A program made the position numbers and the translations under genes. From Gemmatimonadota bacterium (GTDB lineage Bacteria > Gemmatimonadota > Gemmatimonadetes > Gemmatimonadales > GWC2-71-9), in NCBI GenBank assembly GCA_040388535.1, contig JAZKBR010000004.1, forward strand, positions 527,699 through 591,698: DNA of 64,000 nt, read 5' to 3'. The notes beneath the pieces are model-generated. The model was not told where the DNA came from. It searched no databases and saw nothing but the letters and a program-made list of their open reading frames with translations. The first letter of the stretch is position 1, and the number at the start of each line of letters is the position of its first letter. This document shows positions 1 to 8,504 of this stretch, in pieces.

Positions 1-27
1 CTATATCAACGCTGAATCGTTACCGCG

Positions 28-516
28 TCAAGGAGCGTTTCCCAACTCCTTGGTCCACCGCACCAGGTGCGCCGGACGGCTCAGCTTCCCCGGATCGGGA
101 AACGGCAGGTTGCCGCCCACGGTGTAGCCAAAGCGCGAATAGAACGCCGGCAGTTCCTCGCGCAGGTTGACGACATCGATTTCCATCGCGTCGCAACCGT
201 TGGCTGCGCAGTACCGCTCGCTCCCCTCCACCAGCACACGGGCGATCCCCTCCCCCTGCCGCGCGGGATCGACCGAGAGCATGCCGAAGTATCCCCGCGT
301 TTTGCGCAACTCGACATACACCGCGCCCAGCAACAGCTCGGCGTGCAGCGGATCATCGAGCACCAGAAAGTCACCGGTCGTCCCCTCGATGCGTGCACTC
401 AGGTCGGCGGCGTTGGTGCGATCGCCATTGATGAAGAAGTCTTCGGCCCGATAGGCCGCGTTGATGACACGGATGAGTTCCGGAATGTCAGCGAGCGTCG
501 CAATCCTGAGATCCAT
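28..516 (-). CDS. GNAT family N-acetyltransferase
   Basis: A 162-residue single-domain GNAT protein that should move an acetyl group from acetyl-CoA to an amine; the substrate cannot be told. The acetyl-CoA pyrophosphate loop is visible as RQGEG (residues 86-90) after the beta-4 strand MLSVDP, and the C-terminal motif B helix is ELPAFYSRFGY (121-131). It is the last gene of a three-gene minus-strand operon: its ATG shares one base with the TAA of the DUF188 gene (TAATG), so translation is probably coupled. The family call is firm, the role unknown. Confidence 0.85.
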   Translation of the reverse strand: MDLRIATLADIPELIRVINAAYRAEDFFINGDRTNAADLSARIEGTTGDFLVLDDPLHAELLLGAVYVELRKTRGYFGMLSVDPARQGEGIARVLVEGSERYCAANGCDAMEIDVVNLREELPAFYSRFGYTVGGNLPFPDPGKLSRPAHLVRWTKELGNAP

Positions 517-977
517 TAACCCCTGTTCCTGAGCAGTCGTGTCAGCGCCCGGTCGAGTGCTCCGGCAAATGCCTGCTTGGCACGGGCGTCATAGGGAGCA
601 GGGCCGCCGGTGACCACACCGTTGCTGCGCGCCTGCTCCATGAAATCGCGAATCGAAAGACGTTCCCCGATCGTTTCCAGGGTGTGCTCATCGCCTCGGG
701 GGTCCAGCACGACGACGCCCTTGGGCACCAGCAGGGCCGCGAGCGGAATGTCCTGCGTCACTGCGAGATCGCCTGAGGCCGCTTCTGCTGCGATATGCGC
801 ATCTGCGACATCGGCGCCGCCATCCACCCAGACCGTCGTGACCAGCGGATAGCCCAGCGGTGGGCGGAGATGGCTGTTGGCGACCATCACGACCGGAAGG
901 TCGAGCCGCTTCGACGCGCGGAAGATCAACTCCTTCACATCGCGCGGCGCCGCATCGGCGTCGATCCAGATCTTCAC
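516..977 (-). CDS. YaiI/YqxD (DUF188) family protein, PIN-like fold
   Basis: About 153 residues. I chose the GTG at 977 because the family's conserved opening (IWIDADAAPRDVKE) begins directly after it and because that GTG overlaps the upstream gene's stop in a GTGA junction; an ATG at 1019 would add an unconserved tail inside the hemerythrin gene. Family landmarks are the acidic N-terminal strand, GDLAVTQDIPLA near the middle and GGPAPYDARAKQAFAGALD near the C-terminus. DUF188 proteins are related to PIN nucleases, but their biochemical role is not established. Confidence 0.88.
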   Translation of the reverse strand: MKIWIDADAAPRDVKELIFRASKRLDLPVVMVANSHLRPPLGYPLVTTVWVDGGADVADAHIAAEAASGDLAVTQDIPLAALLVPKGVVVLDPRGDEHTLETIGERLSIRDFMEQARSNGVVTGGPAPYDARAKQAFAGALDRALTRLLRNRG

Positions 978-1369
978 CCTTGGTCCACGAATCGCTTGAG
1001 CTGCACATCGATGCCGCAAATATGCTCGGCGAGCCAGAGGTCAATGGTGTTCACCAGCTCATACGCGACGACCTCGCTGAAGCCGTCGCGTGCGTAGCCC
1101 TGACGGAAGCCATCCAGTGCGGTCACAAACTCCTGGTGCGCCGCGATATTTCGGCGGCCGGCCGGACACTGGTACCGCAGCATGCACCCTTCCTCGAAGC
1201 CGAAGTGTCCCTGGGCATACAGATCGAGTGATTCGAGGAATTCAGGATAGAGCCTGGCGCCCTGCACTTCGTCCAGCGCCTCGCGATAGTCTTCGGCCAT
1301 CTTGAAGATCATCTTGTGCTGGTCGTCGATTTTGGTGATGCCAGTCGCGTAGTCTTCACGCCACTTCAC
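974..1369 (-). CDS. Bacteriohemerythrin-like protein with one altered iron ligand
   Basis: A 131-residue single-domain hemerythrin, a four-helix bundle that normally binds a di-iron centre and O2. Visible ligands are H18 (DDQH), H55 and E59 (HFGFEE), H78 (AAHQEF), and H116 with D121 (HICGID). Canonical proteins have HxxxH on the third helix; here the first position is Asn (N74-IAA-H78, codon AAT), so one His ligand appears lost. It heads the operon hemerythrin-DUF188-GNAT with overlapping stops and starts. Either a modified metal site or a recently drifted protein is possible. Confidence 0.88.
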   Translation of the reverse strand: MKWREDYATGITKIDDQHKMIFKMAEDYREALDEVQGARLYPEFLESLDLYAQGHFGFEEGCMLRYQCPAGRRNIAAHQEFVTALDGFRQGYARDGFSEVVAYELVNTIDLWLAEHICGIDVQLKRFVDQG

Positions 1370-1396
1370 GGAGCCTCCGCCTCGGGGTGCTCTAAT

Positions 1397-4024
1397 CTAC
1401 TCGCCTGAGATCACCTCCAGCGGCTTGATCCGCGCGGCCCGCACACCCGGCCGCCAGCAGGAGAGGAGCCCGGTTGCCAGCAACAGCGCGACGGCGGCGA
1501 GCAGCACCACCGGGCTGGTCGCCTCGACACGGTAGAGAAGTGCTCCGAGCCAGCGCGACTCGAACGTCACGAGCCCCAGTCCGACCAGCGTGCCCGCCCC
1601 GGCGTACCGCATCCCTCCCTGCACCACCAGCAGCCCGAGCGATCGTGGCGATGCCCCGAGCGCGAGACGAACTCCGAACTCACGGCGGCGCTGCCGGACG
1701 ACATACGACATCAGGCCGAAGATCCCCAGCGCGGCCAGCGCCATCCCCGTCATCGCGAAGGCGGAGACCACGGCGGTCCATCGCCGAGGATCACCGAGGG
1801 CCTGCTCGAGATGCTCCTGCATCGGAATCTCGGTCGGCGCCAGATCGGGATCGAGCGAGGCAACGACCGCTCGCAGCGCGCGGAAGCTCGCCCCGGCGTC
1901 GAGGCGACTGCGCACCACAAGGTTGAGCGTTCGCGGGCCATCCTGCGCGAGTGGCGCATACATCCCCTCCGTGGCCGAGGCGAGCCCGAGGTACGGGACA
2001 TCGCCGACGACACCGACTACTGTGGTCGGCGGACAGGTCGAACAGCCGCCGTTGTACAACTGCCGACCGATCGCACTCGATCGCGGATAGTATTTCGCGG
2101 CCCAGGCCCGGCTGACGATGACGACGGGCGGGGCCGTCGCCGAATCGCCCGGTGTGAAGAGTCTCCCTTCGAGCAGCGGGATCCCTAATGCCGCGAAATA
2201 GCCGGCTGAGACGGTCGACCACGGCACCACCGGCTGTGCCGTTCCGGTGGGCACCGGCCGATCGAGCAAGTCAAAATTGTTGACGTCGCCGCCGTTGTCG
2301 GGCGGGATCGACCCAGCGAGCCCAGCCGCAGTCACCCCGTTGAGCTCGCTCGCACGTGACTCGGCGAGCCGCCAGAAGGCCTGGCTCGTGGCCGGGTCAC
2401 CGTAGCGACCGCCGGGGAGTGCGATCAGCACCGCGTACACTCCAGTCGGATCAAAGCCGGGGTCCACGCGCTGCAATCGAAGGAACGACGTGAGCAGAAG
2501 CCCGGCTCCGGTAACCAGCGGTAACGCGAGCGCAAACTCCGTGGCTACGAGCACACCGCGAACGATGCCGGCCCGTCGCCCCGGGCCGGTTCGCGCGGGC
2601 GAGATCGCGAGCGATGCCGCGCCGTAGCCACGCACCAGTCGCGACGAGAGTGGTGCCAGTGAGATCAGTGCACCCGCGACAAAGGTCAGCACCAGTGCAA
2701 ATGCGACGCTGCGACCATCCACGACAAGTTCGCCGAGCCTCGGCAACGTCGGTGCGACCAGTGCGGTGCCCTTGATGGCAACGAATGCGATAACGAGTGC
2801 GAGAACCCCCGCGGCGGCCACGAGCACGAAACACTCGGTGAGCACCAGCCTGATGAGACGCCGACGTCCCGCGCCGAGCGCCACGCGAACCGATAATTCG
2901 TGCTCCCGACTCGCGGTTCGCACCAGCATCAGGGTCGCGACGTTGGCAATCGCGAGCAGGAGCACGAGTGCAACCGCACCCGCAAAGAGCTTCACCTGCC
3001 CGCCCGCGTCGCCGATGACCGCATCGCGGAGGGGATACGGCGTCAGCCGCGCTTCGCGATCCTGAAACCCGGCAACCCAGAGCGGAAAGAGCCGTTCGCT
3101 CACACCAGCGAGGTCAGCACGGGCGTCCTCCAGCGTCACTCCGGGCTTCAACCGGCCGATGGCACCGAAGCCGAATGGCCCGCGCCGCAACGGTGTGCGC
3201 AGCTGAAGAATCGGCCACGCTTCGGCAGTGATGCCGCCAAGCTCATCGCGACCAGCCGGCAATACGCCCACCACCGCGTGGGTCACACCATCGATGGTGA
3301 CCCGCCTGCCAATGGCCTGGTCAGGACCACCGAGCAATCGCGCGGCGAGTCGGTACGACACCACCACAACAGGAGCGGCCGAGGGCGAATCGTCCTGCGG
3401 CTCGAGTAGACGGCCCCGCAGCGTCGCGACCTGCAGCGTGGCGAAGAAGCCCGAGGTGGCGCGGCCGACGCGCACACGCTCAGGTGCGCCGGCGCCGGAC
3501 AATGACGCCGTCGTCGCTTGCCACGCCCCGAATGACTCCAACGTACGCTGCTGGGCGGCGATGGCCTGGAGATCCACCACCGAGAGTGACCAGCGATTGG
3601 TCGCGGAATTCTGCTGGTAGACGCGGACGAGTCGGTCAGGATCAGGATAGGGCAGCCCGGCGATCAGCACCCGCTGCACCACGGTGAAGACGACAGTTGC
3701 CGCCCCGATGGCCGCGCCGAGCACGCCAATCACGGTCAACGTGAAGCCGGCATTCCGGCGCAATGCGCGAATCGCATAGTGCACATCAGCGAACCATTCT
3801 CGCAGTGGGGCTACGCCGCTCGCGTCCCGGATCTCATCCTTGGTGCGCTCGATGCCGCCGAACGCGATCGCGGCCTCACGCGACGCCTGCGCACGGCCGT
3901 CGCGTTGCCGCGCTGCTGTCTCGCGAGCGACGTGATCGCGCATCTCCTCATCGAGCTCGGCCTCCTGTCGCGCGTGAAAGAGGAGGGCCTTGCACCGCTC
4001 GAACAGGTCACGGAGCGGGTTCAT
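1397..4024 (-). CDS. ADOP-type ABC transporter permease (FtsX/MacB-like), no ATPase domain
   Basis: An 875-residue permease in the 'acidobacterial duplicated orphan permease' layout. An N-terminal soluble segment (about 1-90, rich in Glu/Arg, with the EEMRDHV..FGG pattern) precedes TM1 (about 93-115). A MacB-like periplasmic core follows, then three FtsX helices, then a second periplasmic core and final FtsX helices ending near LEVISGE. There is no Walker A. Partner ATPases are not adjacent, which is usual for this family; substrates are unknown. The stop of the PadR gene overlaps its ATG by 4 bp, so regulator and permease form one transcription unit. Confidence 0.9.
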   Translation of the reverse strand: MNPLRDLFERCKALLFHARQEAELDEEMRDHVARETAARQRDGRAQASREAAIAFGGIERTKDEIRDASGVAPLREWFADVHYAIRALRRNAGFTLTVIGVLGAAIGAATVVFTVVQRVLIAGLPYPDPDRLVRVYQQNSATNRWSLSVVDLQAIAAQQRTLESFGAWQATTASLSGAGAPERVRVGRATSGFFATLQVATLRGRLLEPQDDSPSAAPVVVVSYRLAARLLGGPDQAIGRRVTIDGVTHAVVGVLPAGRDELGGITAEAWPILQLRTPLRRGPFGFGAIGRLKPGVTLEDARADLAGVSERLFPLWVAGFQDREARLTPYPLRDAVIGDAGGQVKLFAGAVALVLLLAIANVATLMLVRTASREHELSVRVALGAGRRRLIRLVLTECFVLVAAAGVLALVIAFVAIKGTALVAPTLPRLGELVVDGRSVAFALVLTFVAGALISLAPLSSRLVRGYGAASLAISPARTGPGRRAGIVRGVLVATEFALALPLVTGAGLLLTSFLRLQRVDPGFDPTGVYAVLIALPGGRYGDPATSQAFWRLAESRASELNGVTAAGLAGSIPPDNGGDVNNFDLLDRPVPTGTAQPVVPWSTVSAGYFAALGIPLLEGRLFTPGDSATAPPVVIVSRAWAAKYYPRSSAIGRQLYNGGCSTCPPTTVVGVVGDVPYLGLASATEGMYAPLAQDGPRTLNLVVRSRLDAGASFRALRAVVASLDPDLAPTEIPMQEHLEQALGDPRRWTAVVSAFAMTGMALAALGIFGLMSYVVRQRRREFGVRLALGASPRSLGLLVVQGGMRYAGAGTLVGLGLVTFESRWLGALLYRVEATSPVVLLAAVALLLATGLLSCWRPGVRAARIKPLEVISGE

Positions 4025-4371
4025 GCGCCACCCGGCGCGAGCTGCACTCGCAGGATCTCGTTGATCGCGCCCGATGCGCGCTGCCAGCTCGAAGTCTCAG
4101 CGGCCAGTTGCCGCTCCCCCAGGCGCGTCAGCAGGTAATAGCGGGCGCGGCGGTTGTTTTCCGACATCCGCCATTCTGCCTTGACCCATCCCTTGCGGAG
4201 CATCCGCTGCAGCGCCGGGTAGAGTGACCCCTGATGCACCTTGAAGACATCATTCGAGAGGAGGTCGATGCGCTGACCGATCCCCCAGCCGTGCATTGCG
4301 CCGAGGGAGAGGGCCTTGAGCACCAGCAGTTCGAGGGTGCCCTGCAACAGGTCGTTGGGTTCGTCGGCCAC
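4021..4371 (-). CDS. PadR family transcriptional regulator
   Basis: 116 residues with the PadR winged helix: LLQGTLELLVLKAL, then GWGIGQRI, then the signature FKVHQGSLYPALQRMLRKGWVKAEW, and NNRRARYYLLTRLGERQL in the wing and linker. The start is GTG with a GGAGG ribosome site eight bases upstream. It overlaps the ADOP permease by 4 bp and probably represses this operon. A CCAGA-N3-TCTGG palindrome overlaps its ribosome binding site. A second PadR-ADOP pair lies at 58313-61319. Confidence 0.93.
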   Translation of the reverse strand: MADEPNDLLQGTLELLVLKALSLGAMHGWGIGQRIDLLSNDVFKVHQGSLYPALQRMLRKGWVKAEWRMSENNRRARYYLLTRLGERQLAAETSSWQRASGAINEILRVQLAPGGA

Positions 4372-4379
4372 CGCTTCCT

Positions 4380-4392
4380 CCAGATTGTCTGG
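4380..4392. promoter_or_regulatory. Palindrome CCAGA-N3-TCTGG, candidate PadR operator
   Basis: A perfect 5-3-5 inverted repeat just before the GTG of the PadR gene, overlapping its Shine-Dalgarno GGAGG. PadR proteins commonly autoregulate through palindromes near their own promoter, so this is a candidate operator. It is short enough to arise by chance. Confidence 0.35.
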
Positions 4393-4421
4393 AGGGAGGA
4401 TACGCGGCCTTCTCTAGACGG

Positions 4422-5135
4422 TCAAGAGGACCTCCCGAACTGCCGGACGGCTTCCTTCCCTGTTGCCCGCGCCGCAGGATTCTCAGACGCTGCCAACTTC
4501 TTCGCCAGCTTGCCGGCCGCCGCTTTCACGCCCGGCCGCCTGCGCCCGATGGAGCGGAGCGCCCAGCTCACCCCCTTCCGGACGAAGTTCCGCTCGTCGG
4601 TCGCGGCCTTCTCGATCAGCGGCAGCGAGGCGATGAAACGCGCATCAGGCGACTCCTTATCGTGGGCGCCGAGACTCGCGAGCAGGGCGAAGCCGGCGCG
4701 CTTGACCCATTCATCCTTGCTGCCGGCCCACTTGGCAACCTTGGTCCACGCGTGCGGTGACAGGTCGAAGAGGTGAAAGCAGACCGTGTCGGTGATGCCC
4801 CAGTTGTCGAAGTCCTTGCACCAGCGATCCATTTGCGCTGGAGTCAGTTTGTCGGGCTCACCGAGAAAGGCGGCCATCATCCGCGCTTCATACCAGTCGT
4901 GCTGCCAGAGCGCGAGCGCCAGCGCATGATTGCGCCCGATCCGCTTCGCCTCCTTCTGCATCACACCGACTGCCACACCAAAGGCCTTCTCCGCCGGCAG
5001 GGCGTAGCGTGGCATCGCGTCGCGGGTCTTTTTGGTCCCCTGCTTCCTGAGCCAGGCCACCACCTCGTCGGCCGTAACCGGTGGCACTGGAGCACCCTTG
5101 GCACTCGTCTTCTTCACCGTGCGCTTGGTCGCCAC
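4422..5135 (-). CDS. DNA alkylation repair protein (AlkC/AlkD-like HEAT-repeat family)
   Basis: 237 residues, GTG start with a strong GAGGAGGA site. After a basic N-terminal tail (about 1-18) the protein is helical and matches the DNA_alkylation family: MPRYALPAEKAFGVAV, HALALALWQHDWYEARMMAAF, RWCKDFDNWGITDTVC, WVKRAGFALLASL and NFVRKGVSWALRSIGRR. Members are HEAT-like DNA glycosylases or relatives that recognise alkylated bases; activity varies among subfamilies, so the repair role here is inferred. It is monocistronic, 50 bp upstream of the PadR gene's start and on the same strand. Confidence 0.85.
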   Translation of the reverse strand: MATKRTVKKTSAKGAPVPPVTADEVVAWLRKQGTKKTRDAMPRYALPAEKAFGVAVGVMQKEAKRIGRNHALALALWQHDWYEARMMAAFLGEPDKLTPAQMDRWCKDFDNWGITDTVCFHLFDLSPHAWTKVAKWAGSKDEWVKRAGFALLASLGAHDKESPDARFIASLPLIEKAATDERNFVRKGVSWALRSIGRRRPGVKAAAGKLAKKLAASENPAARATGKEAVRQFGRSS

Positions 5136-5180
5136 GTCGTCCTCCTCAACGAGTGAGAGCCGCCGCCTACTCGTGGCGAC

Positions 5181-5927
5181 TCAAGGGTCAACACCCACAC
5201 TCGCGTAGTAGCCAGCCACCGCTGCCTGGCCACCCGCCCTGGTGTACAGATCGGACACCCTGCTCTCGATCGCGCTCGCAATCACCTCAGCCACCTGCTC
5301 GGCGGTCTGCGAGTTCGGAAACGAACGCGAGTCGGGGCCTCCACCGAGGGCATTGAGGCCGAAGTCGGTCTGGACGATCCCGGGCGAGACCAGCGTGAAC
5401 TGGATTCCGGGGTGGGTGGCCTGCACTTCTTCCCGAATCGTGGCGGTAAGCGCGTTGAGGAAATGCTTCGCGCCCGAATAGGCCGAGCGGAACATTGCCA
5501 TTGGAATCCGGCCGAGCATCGACGAGATGTTGATGACCTGCCCGGTGCCACGCTCCATGAAATGAGGCAGCACTTCCTGCATCCCGTAGAGCGCGGACTT
5601 GATATTGACCTGCATCACCTGGTCGATGTCCTCGTCGGTCAGTGCCGACGGCACGCGGGTTATCCCCTGCCCCACGTTGTTGATCCAGACGTCGATCTGA
5701 CCGAAGCGCGCCAGTGCAGTCGCGACCACTCCGCGCACTTCTGCGCGCTTCGTTACATCGGTAACCACCGCGATCGCATCTGCGCCGCATTCGGCCGCCA
5801 CCGCCTCAAGCTGTTCCCGCCGGCGGGCCACGAGGATGAGCCTCGCCCCGCGCGCGGCAAGGAGTCGGGCCGTGGCCGCTCCGATCCCTCCACTCGCGCC
5901 GGTAATTACCACCACTCGCTGGTTCAT
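5181..5927 (-). CDS. Short-chain dehydrogenase/reductase (SDR)
   Basis: A 248-residue classical SDR. The cofactor motif TGASGGIG spans residues 9-16, the NNVG motif lies at 83-86, the catalytic Ser is in ISSMLG (135/136) and the active-site pair is Y150-xxx-K154 (YSGAK). ARR after the second strand suggests NADP(H) preference. The substrate cannot be inferred. It is divergent from the DinB gene across a 150 bp gap in which I see no strong promoter consensus. Confidence 0.9.
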   Translation of the reverse strand: MNQRVVVITGASGGIGAATARLLAARGARLILVARRREQLEAVAAECGADAIAVVTDVTKRAEVRGVVATALARFGQIDVWINNVGQGITRVPSALTDEDIDQVMQVNIKSALYGMQEVLPHFMERGTGQVINISSMLGRIPMAMFRSAYSGAKHFLNALTATIREEVQATHPGIQFTLVSPGIVQTDFGLNALGGGPDSRSFPNSQTAEQVAEVIASAIESRVSDLYTRAGGQAAVAGYYASVGVDP

Positions 5928-6076
5928 TTCGCACCACCCTCTGGCTGGTCACGCGCCGGGGCGCACTGCCCTGGCGGACCCCGGAACGGAACCCTGTTCA
6001 GCGCGTTTCCGCTATCCCTCCCGGCAGGATAGACTTCCCCTACCTCGCGCCTCACTGCCCCAACTCGGGAACCGCC

Positions 6077-6586
6077 ATGCGACCGACCCCTGCCGAATAC
6101 AACCCGTACTTTGAACGCTACATCTCCCTCGTCCTCGTCGAAAAAGTGGTTCCGATCCTGGTGAGCCAGGTGACGCCACTGCGGGAATTGCTGCGCAACC
6201 TCTCCGATGACCGCGCCGGCTATCGCTACGAACCAGGCAAGTGGAGCGTCCGCGAATCGCTCGGCCACATGATCGATACCGAGCGGGTCTTCGGCTACCG
6301 CGCCCTCTGGGCGGCCCGAGGTGCGACCGCCCCGCTCCCAAGCTTCGATCAGGATGCCTTCGGGATCACGGCCCACCACGATAGCTGTTCGATCGGTGAA
6401 CTGGTCGATGAGTTCACGGCGCTGCGCGAGAGCCACATTCACATGTTCAATCACCTGCCGGTCGAGGCGTGGACGCGCACCACGATTGCTGGCGACCATC
6501 CGCTCTCCGTGCGTGCCTCGGCATTCATCATGGCCGGACACGTCATCCACCATACGGCAGTATTCCAGGAGCGCTACGGGCTATGA
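6077..6586 (+). CDS. DinB family protein (four-helix metal-binding bundle)
   Basis: A 169-residue DinB/YfiT-like protein, a four-helix bundle usually holding a divalent metal through three histidines. The family pattern is visible as YRYEPGKWSVRESLGHMIDTERVFGYRALW (His in the GHMIDTE motif) and the C-terminal MAGHVIHH. Bacterial DinB-superfamily members include thiol-dependent S-transferases; no substrate can be assigned. It starts a three-gene plus-strand operon; its TGA overlaps the next ATG (ATGA). Confidence 0.88.
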   Translation: MRPTPAEYNPYFERYISLVLVEKVVPILVSQVTPLRELLRNLSDDRAGYRYEPGKWSVRESLGHMIDTERVFGYRALWAARGATAPLPSFDQDAFGITAHHDSCSIGELVDEFTALRESHIHMFNHLPVEAWTRTTIAGDHPLSVRASAFIMAGHVIHHTAVFQERYGL

Positions 6587-7437
6587 TCACTTTTCTCGGG
6601 ACCGGGCTGCTCGGCGCGAACTTTGTGCGGGCGCTTCGCCGCCGCAAGGAAGAGGTCCACATCTGGAACCGCACCGCCGGCAAGGCCGAGGCGCTCGCGA
6701 CTGAGGTCGGCGCGACGGCGTACACCGATCCGGCCGATGCCGTGCGCGGCGCGAGCCGAGTACATCTGGCGGTCTACGACGACGAATCCGTCGATGCGGT
6801 GTTGAAGGAGGCGGAAGCCGGGATCGGACCCGACTGCATCATCGTCGATCATACCACGACGTCGCCAGCGCCGACCCTCGCGCGGATCAATGCGTGGGCC
6901 GAGCGTGGTATCCGCTTCCAGCACGCCCCAGTCTTCATGGGTCCGCCCAATGCGCTCGCGGGTACCGGGACGATGCTCGCCTCAGGTGACCGCGCGACAT
7001 TCGACATGGTGGCCCCGGCTCTCGAGCTGATGACCGGGAAGCTGGTCTACCTCGGCGCCGACCCGGTACGCGCTGCGGCGATCAAGCTGATGGGCAACCT
7101 CTTTCTGCTGGGGATGACTGCAGGGATCGCGGACATGTTTGCCCTGGGCGATGCGCTCGGTGTTGCCCCCGCGGACGCGACCCAGCTCTTTGAATGGTTC
7201 CCGATGGCCACGATGGCACAGGGCCGCGCAGCGAAGATGCGCGGCGGTGATCTCGGCCGCCCCAGCTGGACGCTCGAGATGGCCCGCAAGGACGCCCGGC
7301 TGATGATCGAGTCGGCGGAGTCGCACGGCGGGAAACTCGCGATGATCCCCGCAGTCGCCGCCGAGATGGACCGCTGGATCGCTTCGGGACACGGCCAGGA
7401 TGACTGGATGGTGATCGGTAGCGGGCCGTCGAAGTGA
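6583..7437 (+). CDS. NAD(P)-dependent beta-hydroxyacid dehydrogenase family oxidoreductase
   Basis: 284 residues, starting at the ATG that overlaps the DinB stop; an earlier in-frame ATG would lie inside DinB and lacks family similarity. The Rossmann motif is GTGLLG (residues 6-11), followed by HIWNRTAGKAEALA as in 3-hydroxyisobutyrate dehydrogenases and imine reductases. The signature HAPVFMGPPNALAGTGTML matches the substrate-binding loop, though the usual 'DAPVSGG' Gly-Gly is altered to FMGPP. The helix AAAIKLMGNLFLLG carries the expected catalytic Lys. The substrate is unknown. It overlaps the next gene by GTGA. Confidence 0.85.
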   Translation: MITFLGTGLLGANFVRALRRRKEEVHIWNRTAGKAEALATEVGATAYTDPADAVRGASRVHLAVYDDESVDAVLKEAEAGIGPDCIIVDHTTTSPAPTLARINAWAERGIRFQHAPVFMGPPNALAGTGTMLASGDRATFDMVAPALELMTGKLVYLGADPVRAAAIKLMGNLFLLGMTAGIADMFALGDALGVAPADATQLFEWFPMATMAQGRAAKMRGGDLGRPSWTLEMARKDARLMIESAESHGGKLAMIPAVAAEMDRWIASGHGQDDWMVIGSGPSK

Positions 7438-8501
7438 CCCGCTCGCGCCGAGATTTCCTTGCGTCGGCGGCGAGTGCAGCGGCATTCGTCGCGCTGCCGA
7501 CTCGCGCTGCCCGTCCTCAGCCCACAACTGCGGAGCTGCCAATCCTGGGCCGCGGAGACTTCCGGTACACCATGGACCATCACTGGGCCAAGCTGCCTGC
7601 CGGGAAAAGGTTTGGTTATACCCACGGCATCGTGGAGGATCGCGCGGGACGCTTCTACATCGCGAACCAGAGTCGTGATGCCATCGCCATCTTCGACGGG
7701 CAGGGCAACTTTCTCTCATCGTGGGGCCAGGCGTACGCGAAGGGTGCCCACGGCCTCCGACTCTCGGAGGAAGGCGGTACCGAATACCTCTACCTCGCCA
7801 ACACCTCGCTGGCCCAGGTGGTCAAGACGACGCTCGATGGCGACGTGGTGTGGCAGGCGGGTCGCCCGTACCTCGCGGGTGTCTACGCCCCGGACCGGGC
7901 GTACAGCCCGACGGAATCAGTGGTAGGGCCCAACGGGATGTTGTACGTGGCCGATGGCTATGGCCAGTCGTTGATCCACATCTACGACAGCAAGGACGGC
8001 AAGTATCTCGACTCCTTCGGCGGGCGCGGCAGCGAACCGAGCAACCTCAAGCAGCCGCACGGCATCTCGATTGATACTCGGAGCGGAACGCCGCTGTTGC
8101 AGGTCTCCGACCGGGGTAACATCCGGATTGTCAACTTCACGCTGGAGGGGAAGTACCTGGGCGAGGTGCTCACCAAGGCCGACCTGCGCTTCCCTTGCAC
8201 TTCGCTGCATCGCGGCGACCTGATGTACGTCCCCGATCTGTATGCCCGGATTTCAATCTTCGACAAGGGGAACAAGAAAGTCGCCGACCTTGGCGACTAT
8301 CTCGAAGGGAAACCGTTCCAGTCGGAGGCCGATTTCGGCACGACCTATCCCGACCTGAAGGGATATCCCAACATTCCTCCCGCAAAGCGGTTGCAGGACC
8401 ACTTCATTTCACCACACGCCCTCTGGGTCGATCGCGCCAGCAACATCTATGTCGTCGAGTGGATCGAGGACGGCCGGGTCACCAAGCTCACCAAGGTGTA
8501 A
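7434..8501 (+). CDS. Exported NHL/six-bladed beta-propeller protein with Tat signal
   Basis: 355 residues, GTG start in a GTGA overlap with the dehydrogenase. The N-terminus SRRDFLASAASAAAFVALP is a Tat-type signal (twin Arg), so the folded protein is probably exported. The body has propeller blades with repeated patterns such as GIVEDRAGRFYIANQ, GPNGMLYVADGYGQSLIHIYD, PHGISIDTRSG and HALWVDRASNIYVVEW, typical of NHL proteins. It may bind a ligand or act as a lactonase-like enzyme; no catalytic set can be assigned. Confidence 0.8.
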   Translation: MTRSRRDFLASAASAAAFVALPTRAARPQPTTAELPILGRGDFRYTMDHHWAKLPAGKRFGYTHGIVEDRAGRFYIANQSRDAIAIFDGQGNFLSSWGQAYAKGAHGLRLSEEGGTEYLYLANTSLAQVVKTTLDGDVVWQAGRPYLAGVYAPDRAYSPTESVVGPNGMLYVADGYGQSLIHIYDSKDGKYLDSFGGRGSEPSNLKQPHGISIDTRSGTPLLQVSDRGNIRIVNFTLEGKYLGEVLTKADLRFPCTSLHRGDLMYVPDLYARISIFDKGNKKVADLGDYLEGKPFQSEADFGTTYPDLKGYPNIPPAKRLQDHFISPHALWVDRASNIYVVEWIEDGRVTKLTKV

Positions 8502-8504
8502 GCC

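Noticed and set aside
5924-6553. A 209-residue minus-strand frame in front of the SDR gene
   Set aside because: Antisense to DinB and with no recognisable start site; the DinB family pattern is clear on the other strand.
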